A stretch of DNA of 64,000 nucleotides from the NCBI GenBank assembly GCA_027475525.1, contig JAMWFC010000091.1:833621-897620 (forward strand). The letters are read 5' to 3'. Origin of the DNA: Macrolepiota albuminosa. Lineage: Eukaryota > Basidiomycota > Agaricomycetes > Agaricales > Agaricaceae. The notes below the pieces were generated by a model. The model had not been told where the DNA came from. It saw nothing but the letters and a program-made list of their open reading frames with translations, and ran no database searches. The translations under genes and the position numbers were made by a program. Of this stretch, positions 55,576 to 64,000 are shown one piece after another (within the stretch, counting starts at the first letter, position 1; every line of letters begins with the position of its first letter).

Positions 55576-56593
55576 GTGATTCATCGTAAGAATACAAATT
55601 CTGAGAACTGCGTGGAGAAGGATAGCGAAAGAAAACAAAATCATCCACCCATTTGAGGACTGCGTCTACACCCCTGAAAAGAAATATCTGGACGATCGCA
55701 TCTGCAACCGAGCCGAAAATACCTGGAGAACACGAGGCTCCAAAATTGAGCCAAAAATCATAGTGAATGAAGCCATCGATAGAAATTGCGAGTAACGGCC
55801 AATCTTGAGGCCGAGTTGGGATAATCCTGAATGCTGATTCAACATCGAAAACTGCCGCTTGAGTAGATGGTGGTGCGTCTGCCACCAATAGCCAGCAATC
55901 GGCAAATGTACCCCAATCACACTGGAATGCGGAAGAGTCGATCATTGCATTTATAGACACATTGTTCGGATCGTTGCGAGGGAAAGACAGATCTAGAGTA
56001 ACACGTTGCTTGCCACCCACGCTTAATATTACATTTAGAGGTGCTGTGCGAAAGGGGCCGAATAGCTTTTCGGCATCTGCAGGAAGAAAACCAGGGGATA
56101 CACGTCCGAGCTCGATCTCTGTAGAATATTTCTTGATAATAAAGTCATGAGCTTCTCGAGAATTATAATGATTCATAGGGGAAAAAGTTTCGGCCAAACG
56201 ATAAGATTCCAAACCAACGCTAAACCCGTTACTGAGGCCTTTCGGCACCTCAGCGAATTTGTCCAGGGCACCAGCTTGACATAAGGCGGCTTCCCACCTG
56301 TCTGCGCGCAATGGTGTGGACATTGGAAAAACGTCCTCAAGCCGAACAGGCCTGCGCTCCGTGAGAAGACGACCCACAAAGCGAGCAGACATGCGCGTGA
56401 GTGCACGTGGTTGCTCTGCTACAAGAGGAGAAACTATTGAACGCATAACAGACTGATTCGCCTTTAGGTGTCTTCCACGTTCTACCGTCCCGATGGAGAA
56501 ATCGAGGGTCCCTGCGACATGCTGGAAGTTTATGTTCGGTTGATCCACAGGCAATGCACCGCGTGCGTCTGAAGGGCTGAGCCGTGACTGCAT
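55576..56593 (-). pseudogene. YRE reverse transcriptase (unit 2), truncated
   Basis: Same RT family as 49884-51518: AEKLFGPFRTAPLNVIL, QRVTLDLSFPRNDPNNVSI, VFDVESAFRIIPTRPQDWP and LKWVDDFVFFRYPSP. It breaks after NLYSYDES at the inverted-repeat junction (55576), so thumb, RNase H and recombinase are missing. Overlaps gag by 256 bases, again in the +1 frame. Core RT motifs are intact up to the break. Confidence 0.8.
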
Positions 56594-57487
56594 AGTTGTT
56601 TGGAAAGGAGGTCGTGAAATCTCGAGTCTTGTTTTTCGGCAGAAAGGATTCCATGGCAGCGATCTTATTATTCAAAAAATTCACTCTAGCAGCATGCTGT
56701 TGATTAAGGCACTCCTGCCACACATGAGCATGGAAGTCGTCCATGCGAAAGGTATGAGAATTGAGTACAAAGAGCGATCGGAGCCGACGGTCATAATCAA
56801 AAACAACTTCGAATTGGACTTTTGCGTCCGGCAAATTCTTCAGGTAGGTGAAATGTCCCTCGAAAGAAGCTGCGATCTCTAAGGCAATTGGGCCACCGGC
56901 CCCCTGGTCCCCCTCCGCGCGCAAATGCTTCCTCATAGCTGACACCAAGTTGGCTCCAGCGCCAACCCATTCGTCGAAGGATAACTTGCTTTTCTTCGAC
57001 ACGTCAAAGGATGCATTGGGCAACCGAAGTTTCCCATTTGAAATGACGAACGCGGATTCCGGGGGAGGTGGCTCTCTAGCAGCACGCCGGCAAGCATCAT
57101 CTGTCAACAGGTCCAGAGGTATGTACTCCAGCATACCTGCCTCTAGGGCACGTTTAACCTTGTGAGGGAAGACCTTATCTGCCGAAGATAGTTGGCATCC
57201 GACCATGGGAGGCCGACCGTGCATTGTGCGATTGGATTGTGTCGTCTGATCCTCGATCTCCCCACCCAAAAATATACCTGGCCCTCTACGATGCGGCTCT
57301 TCTAATCTGGGAAAGGCGGAAGGCGTGAATGCGGGCTCATTAGCCAACCGAACGTCTGAAGAGCGAGATAGCCTGTTCTCTCTCCTCGTTGTTGGAACAG
57401 AACCAGGTTGGGTATTCACAAGTGGCTGTGAGGGAGGTGCGGCGTCGAACCCTTGATCTTGGATTGCCTGCAGATGCGTTTGCAATG
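56337..57487 (-). CDS. YRE gag (unit 2), main exon
   Basis: Starts at 57487 after the acceptor CTTGGCAG (LQTHLQAIQDQGFDAAPPS). Contains QLSSADKVFPHKVKRALEAG, EYIPLDLLTDDACRRAAREP and KLRLPNASFD, then CIACGSTEHKLPAC, CYAFNSFSSC...CTHAH and CSLCGSSSHGAQAC. Joining to the exon at 58208-58961 through the predicted intron keeps the frame (phase 1: CATG then CATTGC gives His-Ala). It looks intact, about 380 residues in this exon. Role inferred as nucleic-acid-binding Gag. Confidence 0.78.
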
Positions 57488-57634
57488 CTGCCAAGAAAAA
57501 TTTTGAATGAGCGTGTAAGCACGTTAACATGAAAGAAAATGGCATAATAAGCACGTTGTCATGAAGGAAGAAGGGCAACTAGATAATTAAACAGTGACAA
57601 AACGACAGAACGTTGACAGATTTTGCAAGGGTAA
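57425..57634 (-). repeat. 210-bp perfect inverted repeat, right arm
   Basis: The native location: intron end, acceptor and start of the main gag exon of unit 2. See 55366-55575 for the inverted copy. Confidence 0.9.
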
Positions 57635-58207
57635 ATTCGAAACGAAGAATAAAAGACACCCTTAATTAATTTCAATCAGTTTCAGTTGCGCACTACGGCA
57701 AGTTGTAGACAATGCCCAAGTGAGCACCGGTATAATGAGGTACGGCAAGTTGTAGATAATGAAGAGCGTCGTGGAGTAATGGTCGAATGATAAACGTCAG
57801 GCCAACCGACGCAGACATAATAAGCCGCAATCGTTGAATCAAGGCATAATAAGTCCGAAACATAGGCATAATAAGCGAAAAAACTTGGATCAGGCATAAT
57901 AAGCTGCAATCACGGAATCAAGGCATAATAAGCCCGAAACATAAGCATAATAAGCCGGAAAAAAAAACTTGAATCAGGCATAATAAGCCCGTGATGGACG
58001 AACAGAATTTGGCATAATAAGCCGAGAAGAACACAGAGGCCGAAGGCACAATAAGCCTCGTTCTCATTCCGCACTAAACGTAATAAGCCTAAGGCTGCAC
58101 AAAGGCACAATAGGCCAGTAATCACTCTCAGGCATAATAAGCCCCTTTTCCCAAACAGCGGCAACACTGCGAATAGCAACATCGAACCACAATTAACTGA
58201 CTCTCAC
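57488..58207 (-). other. Intron with GGCATAATAAGC repeats (unit 2)
   Basis: 720 bp, donor GTGAGA at 58207, acceptor at 57488. About a dozen irregularly spaced copies or near-copies of GGCATAATAAGC lie from 57541 to 58143. Each short unit starts GGC and ends GCC or GC, so each can form a tiny hairpin. No coding content. Confidence 0.6.
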
Positions 58208-58961
58208 CATGTCGAGATACGTTGCGACCGTATGTCCTCAGAAAACTCTGCAACTGAGCCTCGGTCATCATCACGACTTGGCCTTCACGGTTCTCTTGTG
58301 TCTCCCAATCCGCGGGTCTAAAGTCCAGAGGAGTCCCCTCAATAGAGGGAGTCCGATGTTCGGAGTGATCTCTGACTTCTGCAAACGCTTGCTGAGCTGG
58401 TGACGTAGCATACTCCAAAGTTCCGCCTGAAAGTGGGGTGAGGCGAGATATATCATCACGACCCGGAGGTGTAACCGGTGTCTCAGGCATACTCGCGGTT
58501 TGAAACACCGGCATGGCACTTCGCACAAAGGAATCTACTGCAGACGGGCTTAACGGTAGGATACGCGTAGCCTTGCCCCGTACGGTGGTGTCAACAGTCT
58601 GGCGAGGTCTTTTAGATGCTCGTAGCTGTCGTGGAGAAGGTGCGAGAGGATCCTTGGCCGAGCTATCCTCCATCCCAGGTCTCTTAGTTCCCAGTCCGGT
58701 AGAATGCGGCGGACAAGCTATTGCCTCTGCCTGATCTGTTGGATTCTCTTCCACAGTAGGTAACGTAACCGTCGCCGTCGTTAGAATCTCCCGGTTGTTC
58801 TCCGCAGTTCCGGCGCGTACGATCTCGCCTATATCTGCTGTTCCAGTCGTATCGCGGCCGAGTTGGTTCAGCGAGGACGGTTGTAAAGTAAAGGGAGTAT
58901 TATTATTAGACGTCGCTGTAGTACCTAGCTGACTTCTGGTCCTTCTTCCCTTGCCTGCCAT
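58208..58961 (-). CDS. YRE gag (unit 2), first exon
   Basis: Starts at the ATG at 58961, 31 bp inside A1: MAGKGRRTRSQLGTT. Basic N-terminus, Ser/Thr/Pro-rich middle, a Pro-rich part (SMPETPVTPPGRDD) and the end MTEAQLQSFLRTYGRNVSRH before the donor. The frame runs on to 58128 if unspliced, into the repeat array, which I take as intron. Function unknown beyond being the N-terminal part of the Gag-like protein. Confidence 0.65.
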
Positions 58962-58992
58962 AAGTTCTAGTTGATTCCACGCAGTGCAACGT

Positions 58993-59132
58993 TGTTTGAA
59001 TGAAAAGAATCTAGACGCGATGAGCGTTGTATGCGTGAGGTGGCGGTTTCGGATAACCGTTCCACGTCACGCTATAGTCACGTTACAAAATATACGCTAC
59101 ACTCATCCCGTTCCTCCTTTCTGTATCGCTCT
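58993..59132 (-). repeat. YRE split repeat A1 (right terminus)
   Basis: 140 bp ending CGCTCT, same as 49424-49563. It marks the 5' end of the minus-strand element next to the start of the first gag exon at 58961. Confidence 0.8.
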
Positions 59133-60524
59133 AACATCTTAATCTTTACACCAATAAGACGTGTAAGGTGCTTCCAGAAGTGTGATGTAAATAGCTTATC
59201 TCTGTCACAAACAATGTCAGAGGGAAGATCATTTTCACAATACCAATGTTTGAAGAAAAGCTTAGCTAATTGTGGCACTGTGACGTCAATTCACGTTGAG
59301 ACAATACAAATGTCTGAGTAAAAACAGTCTGTTATTGTTAGTATGCAATTGAACCCATCATCCTTAGATAAAGGCCCCACAAAGTCCATTACCACTGATT
59401 CTCCTTGCCCATCCAGCACTGGCAATGGATGAAGTGGCCCCATGGAGCACAAGGTAGGTGATTTGTAATGTTGACATTCAGTGCATGCAGGGATATACCT
59501 CTCCTCTAAATCTTGATGCATTTTAGGCCAGTAGTATGACCAGCGCAACACTTTATATGTCTTTTTAAATCCAAAATGTCCTAAAAAATCGTAAGCAAGG
59601 CAAAAAAATTTGTTCATGGAGATTGCCTGTGCAAGGCACAAGCAGGCACGATCTCAAGAACCATAGACCATCTTTCTCTACCAATGACCCCATTCCTCGG
59701 CCTGCTGCCAGCAAGTTCTTGCACCATGGGTCCTCATTGTACCTGCCATGTAGGTTGTTCAACAATGCTTTGTTGACTGCTATTGACTGCACAGATGCCA
59801 TGGCAATATCCAGGGTCACCTTCTTGCAAGCCAGCAAAAACGCCACTGCAAATGGAGAAGCTTTTCCCACTGGTATAACCGCATTAATACACTCCATAAT
59901 CAAATCATTGTTGTGCATGTCTGCCAATGATCGGGCATCCTTCTCTGACAACTTTGTGTTCCGTAAGTCATATGGAAGCCTTGATAATGTCTCAGCCACC
60001 ATGTTGTCCTCTCCTTTGACATAGACCATTTTACAGTCAAATTGAGACAAAAATTCCATCTAGCAAGCCTGGTGGCATGATAGGTCTCATTGATTTTCAA
60101 AATTCAGCAGAGTTTTATGGTCTGTAAAGACAACGAATTTTGACCCAAAAAAATCCACTCACCATTTCTTCAATGCTTGCACAATTGCAAGCAATTTCTT
60201 TTCATGCACTGGGTAATTTAACTCGGCACTCTTGAATGTCTGGCTTTCAAAAGCCACTGTTTGAGTGATCTCCCACAATATTCCAAATGATAGCACTCCC
60301 CCTGAACAAAAATCACTTGCATCGGTCATTACATAGATTGTTTTGGATGTATCTTGGTAGTCAATTGTGGTTAAGCAATCATGGCTGATCACTAACTCCT
60401 TGACACAATCAAATGCATGTTGGTATTTCCACAACCAAGTGGGGAAATCTCAATCACATTCTTGCATTGTCAATGTGTTGAGAATGCCAGTATATTCAGC
60501 CAGTTTTGGCAAAAATCCTGCAAT
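59133..60524 (-). pseudogene. CHR1 RNase H and first half of integrase
   Basis: RNase H lies at 60434-60159 (YVMTDASDFCSGGVLSFG, ELNYPVHEKKLLAIVQALKKW) and ends YVKGEDNMVAETLSRLP at about 60020-59970. The linker continues to 59565. The integrase zinc domain contains CTECQHYKSPTLC near 59490, and the core has VVMDFVGPLSKDDGFN (59390) and DIVCDRDKLF (59210). It then reaches the YRE junction after GVKIKML. Both core Asp residues are present. Stops and shifts break it. Confidence 0.75.
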
Positions 60525-60529
60525 GTATC

Positions 60530-60784
60530 TGTAGGACGTTTACAGTCCTCACTGAGACCAACACAGCCAATAAACAGGACCTCGCTATATTCCGACAGTG
60601 AGTAGCACTGAGTACACGTACACAGAATTAAGGAGACTAAGAATATTGAAGGGAAAGGAAAAAGCCAGGAAGCCCCCCTTTGCGAGAAGTCGGAGTTATA
60701 TGTCGCGGATCTAGATGACGTAGGTAAGTAGGTAGGTGGCAGATATAATGACGTAGCTATAGGAGTCGTAATCCTAGGATTACA
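60530..60784 (-). repeat. CHR1 solo LTR with GTATC target duplication
   Basis: 255 bp, TGTAGGAC...GGATTACA, flanked by GTATC at 60525-60529 and 60785-60789. It lies inside pol of a related CHR1 copy, between RT and RNase H. Some 50 bp longer than the other CHR1 LTRs, with a private insertion near 60640-60720. Confidence 0.92.
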
Positions 60785-61606
60785 GTATCTCACCAAATCT
60801 AGAAAGGATCTGACATCCTTTGCTGACCATGGAGTTGGCCATGCCAGAATGCAATCCACCTTCTTACTGTCAGCTTCAATACTCTTGGCAGATATATGAT
60901 GACCCAGGAAGTCAATACTGGTACGGTACAAATGGGATTTCTTTAGATTTACAAACATACAGGCTTTCTGCAATGCTTCCAATATTTTGCAAACATTCTT
61001 GTGATGTTCTTCTAACGATTCAGACCAAATAACAATATCATCTAAGTAAACATGGCAGATTTTGCCAATGTACTTGTGGAGTGCAGCTGTCACATGACGT
61101 TGTTGAATTGCCAGTGCGTTTCTCAAACCCATCAGCATTACCAGCCATTCATACAACCCAAACGGCGTTGATACAGCTGTTAGTGGCACATGTTCAAGGT
61201 GCATTTGCATTTGAAAAAACACATTTGTTAAGTCCAATACAGCAAAGAATTTCCCTTTTGCGCAGTCATGCAGGATATCCTCCACTTTTGGGATGGGATG
61301 GTTATCAGGCATGGTTGCCACATTGAAAGCATGGTAATCATTGACCCAACGAGGTAATGCAGTAGGGTCTGCCTTTGGAATCAAGAAAGCTGGAGATGCA
61401 AACTGCAAAGCAGATGGCTGGATGCACCCAGCTTCTAAATGTTCATCAATCAATGTCTTCCATGCCTCACAATACTTTTGTGGGCATTGATACGTCCGAG
61501 TTTTGATCACATGGTCAGCATTTTTCAACTTAATCGTTGCCAGGATGACCTGTAGAAGGTCTTTTACATTTACTACTGGCTTAAAAACATCTCTGAATAA
61601 GTCCAA
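60785..61606 (-). pseudogene. CHR1 reverse transcriptase
   Basis: Open for most of its length: EHLEAGCIQPSALQFASP, RWVNDYHAFNVATMPDNHP, FFAVLDLTNVFFQMQMHLEH, FGLYEWLVMLMGLRNA and CHVYLDDIVIWSESLEEH (YLDD intact, about 61060-61025). The connection IDFLGHHISAKSIEAD and AWPTPWSAKDVRSFLDLVRY end at the solo LTR. RT itself is better preserved than the flanking domains. Pol as a whole is dead because of insertions elsewhere. Confidence 0.85.
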
Positions 61607-61980
61607 GTCTTGTCAAGAGACGTTGTCAATAATTTACAATATTCGGAGAGTACAGTGGGAACTTTCTTTTCAGAGTTTAAGAGTGCAACAGACACAATAA
61701 GCGGTTCTTTAAAGTGATGTTTTTGAAGTCCAAGCCAGCTAACTAGATCTGTGTCCATAAGCACAAGATGTGAGCCATCATCCAATAACATTGGAACATT
61801 GATAGAGGAATCAACCTCTGGTCCCATAATGGACCCATTCCAAACAAGATGCGAAACTGAGACAGGGATGTCACTCACATCAAAATCCTCATCTGAGGTA
61901 AAGTCTTCAATGTGACCACCTCCCGCAGGAGAAGTCAGCAGTACAGCAGCAACAGTAGCAGTAGCAGTAGACAGAACCAT
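61607..61980 (-). pseudogene. CHR1 protease (second copy)
   Basis: Reads VPMLLDDGSHLVLMDTDLV at about 61800-61745, the D-D-G protease of this family, preceded by VSVSHLVWNGSIMGPEV. Aligned with 250-600 of the first copy it shows many CpG-to-TpG or CpA changes, such as GCCGTCGTCC to GCCATCATCC. The segment after SLDKTW is deleted or rearranged where it meets RT near 61600, so the end of the protease and the linker are lost. Confidence 0.75.
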
Positions 61981-63620
61981 GGCAGCAATTGATCATGATG
62001 CATGTGCTCCAGAAGCTTTCAGTGCATCTATGCATGCTTGAGTCCATGTTTGATACTTTGCAGGGTCTGGGAAAGACTCTGTACAGTTACTAGTCCAACA
62101 GGACACGAGGAGGCAGTGACATCGATAATATCCACTATTGTCTTTGTCAGGTTCTGCTGAGTCAGGGGCTTTCCAGGAAAGCAACACCCTTATGAGGTGG
62201 ACTTGATCTATGGACACTCAGGTATCTGGAACTCCAGACTGAGCTCCGGAGTTCAAGATGCGGACAGGAGGACTCCCGGGATAAGGAACTTAGTCTGGGG
62301 GATCGGGTGAAGTTGAAAAAATTAAGGGGATGGAGCCAAGTTGAGAACTGGAGGTTCTAGGACAAGACCTGGTTAGTGAAGTTTAAGTCACAAAGTGCAT
62401 ACCAATCTTAGGAGCATGCAAACAAGTTGAGTGTGCCAGTCAGAGCGTACCAGTCAATCAAAAGGGCATGCAAGCAATCAAATGTAATATCAAGACTAGT
62501 GAATACAACGGGGAACTACACTATAAGTACTACAGGGCTGGGTCCAGGTCTTTGGGTTCTGGGGTGTCTGGGATAAGTTCCATGGGGCATTGAGTAGTGG
62601 GAGGGGGACTGTATACTGGGATTGCACATGTAGGGTGCACAATCAATTGGCATGGAGAGAGTCGTGATGCACGATGTGTGATGGCTGGAAGCGAGTAGCG
62701 TGATCTGATTGTTGATCACAGTTTGATGGTGGTTGGTCCTGGGGTCCATGATGCGGAGTTGTTGGGGGTGCTGGGTGATGGCGGTCTTTGATGCGTGTGA
62801 TGGCAGTGTCGGTAGTCATAATGGTGGGGCATGTTTGTGGAGTTGAAGAGAGGGTTCCGGGGGTGTCCTGGAGGGGAGGGGTCATGACAGTCTTGCAAGA
62901 GACGTTTTTCTTCATCAGTCAAAGGTGGCAATCTTCCTCCTTTTTGTGCTGCAGAAACATTCGTAGTTGACATATTCAATTTATTCACCATCGTCAGAGG
63001 CTTCTTGGATTGATGGAAGACCTTGTCAGCTATTTCTCTGGCCTGCTTTTCTGATTGATGCCGAGTGTCATCCAATAATCAAATGCTGTTTAGCCAGGTA
63101 TGAAAATCCACCGTGGCATCCAAATTACATTCGAAGTACATGACAGAGAGTGCAGAGTCTAATTTTGCTTCAATTTGTGTGTGAAGGTGGGCCAGATCGA
63201 AATGAGACAGAGTTCCAAGCAATAACAAATTTTGTTTTTGAATATACGATGCAAAGTCCCAAAAGGTTTGTTTCTTGTGATTGAAATTTGCTGACAGGAT
63301 GCGAATATGGACTCTCAGTTCCCAATCAGAAGGTAAATAGTTTGCCCGAATTTCCTTCATGAATTCTTCAAAAGACAACTGAACGATATGATCACGCTGT
63401 CCCAAAATCCAATCCCGCATGCAATAATCTTTGATACCAACCAACAGATGACAAACTTGGTCAGACTCCTTGATGCCTTTTGTGTCAAAGAAGTCCCGAC
63501 ACGCCGTTTCATAATCTTTACCTATTTCTGGTGTCAGATTCCTTCCGTCAAAATAGGAGGTTTAGCGTAATGATCCTTGACAGTAGCCTGTTTCGGTCCT
63601 GGTTCAGCAACAGTTGTCAT
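61981..63620 (-). pseudogene. CHR1 gag (second copy), split by solo LTR
   Basis: The ATG at 63620 matches that at 1512 (MTTVAEPG). A one-base loss near 63530 shifts the frame after PPILTEG. Gag resumes at 63444-63079 (FEEFMKEIRANYLPSDWE, FNHKKQTFWDFA) and 63075-62890, then the CHR3 solo LTR 62145-62889 intervenes, and the end follows at 62144-61981. CpG is largely lost relative to the first copy. Confidence 0.78.
62145..62889 (-). repeat. CHR3 solo LTR with GTCTT target duplication
   Basis: 745 bp, TGTCAGG...CATGACA, flanked by GTCTT at 62140-62144 and 62890-62894. It interrupts CHR1 gag just at the Cys cluster. It is CpG-poorer than 6857-7768, so an older event. Confidence 0.92.
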
Positions 63621-64000
63621 CTTGCAGCAGGTGGATACGAACAAGGGTGTCGGTGAGGAAGAACTGTCAGAAGGTACAGTCCACTTTTGTAAGGGCAAGG
63701 AATTAACTCCCTCCTGTGTTTCAGACGGTTCTGCGGTGGTAGTGGGCAGGAAAGACAGTGGAGAAGTATTTACAATCCGTTTGCGCGCGCTACGGCACGT
63801 CTTCAAAGGAACAGAGGTAGAGGACGTTCGAGGCAGTTTGGCAACGGGCGGAATGACGTGGCGTCCCGGAATTCAGGACCCCCCTCAATATATGCGGCAG
63901 AAAAGCTAGAGAACAGACTGTAAAGTCTTTTCCCGTGTCTGTGTTCCAAGGCGTGATAGTCGACTTTGATTTACCTTTTGGCCGACCTAAAAAACAGGTC
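63621..64000 (-). other. CHR1 leader (second copy)
   Basis: Aligns with 1513-1975 of the first copy but has one rather than two copies of the 77-bp unit. The 5' LTR should begin just beyond base 64000. Confidence 0.7.

Larger units (their letters stand above)
49171..59132 (-). mobile_element. YRE: composite of Ngaro/DIRS-like tyrosine-recombinase retroelements
   Basis: Inserted in a CHR1 integrase codon context with no target duplication: GTATGCTGTC (49161-49170) and AACATCTT (59133-59140) rejoin to restore the reading IKMLTAYYSE. The left end carries B2-A2-B1 (49171-49808) and the right end A1 (58993-59132), the split direct repeats of Ngaro/PAT-type elements in minus orientation. Inside are two gag-RT units on the minus strand, a plus-strand YR gene with its own split repeats (53759-54477), and a plus-strand gag piece. 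It is therefore at least two related elements nested or recombined. Confidence 0.75.
47902..64000 (-). mobile_element. CHR1 second copy, nearly full length, interrupted three times
   Basis: Its 3' LTR is at 47902-48103, and the leader at 63900-64000 corresponds to 1900-1975 of the first copy, so its 5' LTR should start within about 50 bases past the window. Coding order on the minus strand is gag, protease, RT, RNase H, integrase, chromodomain. Insertions are the YRE composite 49171-59132 in integrase, a CHR1 solo LTR 60530-60784 in pol and a CHR3 solo LTR 62145-62889 in gag. Widespread CpG loss and stops mark it as the oldest layer here. Confidence 0.85.

Noticed and set aside
57541..58143. 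CRISPR-like array of GGCATAATAAGC
   Set aside because: Units are only about 12 bp, degenerate and irregularly spaced, and lie inside a predicted intron of a eukaryotic element.

Overview
The window is a nest of transposable elements with no convincing host housekeeping gene. The content points to a basidiomycete fungus, probably an Agaricomycete: Ty3/gypsy chromoviruses, a KDZ transposase with its cysteine-rich region, Ngaro/DIRS-like tyrosine-recombinase retroelements, and short introns with a CTRAY branch point. Organism identity is inferred. Family names used here (CHR1, CHR2, CHR3, L4, YRE) are labels local to this window.

Layout. 1-2219: 5' part of a CHR1 gypsy element on the minus strand, with a gag-protease frame open to the window edge. 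2684-3652: decayed LTR-like sequence. 4190-15059: CHR2, a gypsy element carrying an extra 3' ORF (ORF X) after pol, broken by a CHR3 solo LTR (6857-7768) and an L4 LTR (9169-10097). 15420-16205: Ty1/copia remnant. 16692-16891: MITE. 18105-18834: CHR3 solo LTR. 19620-23650: two more CHR2 pieces and an L4 LTR. 23613-26727: KDZ transposase relic. 26930-27820: relic of unknown family. 28151-29994: tRNA-derived SINE-like units. 30640-34916: second CHR2 3' end with ORF X. 34985-35212: Tc1/mariner tail. 35380-37089 and 46926-47483: a CACTA-like transposase gene split by CHR3. 37090-46920: complete CHR3 with LTRs, target duplication, self-priming site, gag, two tandem protease domains, RT, RNase H, integrase, chromodomain and an antisense ORF. 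47902 to beyond 64000: a second CHR1 copy (minus), decayed and interrupted by a 10-kb YRE composite (49171-59132), a CHR1 solo LTR and a CHR3 solo LTR.

Relative ages can be read from the nesting and from CpG content. Old CHR1 and CHR2 copies have lost CpG to TpG/CpA. CHR3 and the YRE composite are CpG-rich. In CHR3 nearly every in-frame stop is a TGA or TAG one transition away from CGA or TGG.

An unusual signal is nine tandem duplications, all with a period of exactly 77 bp, in unrelated sequences. I read these as assembly joins (de Bruijn k=77), not biology, and they should temper conclusions drawn from the affected junctions.
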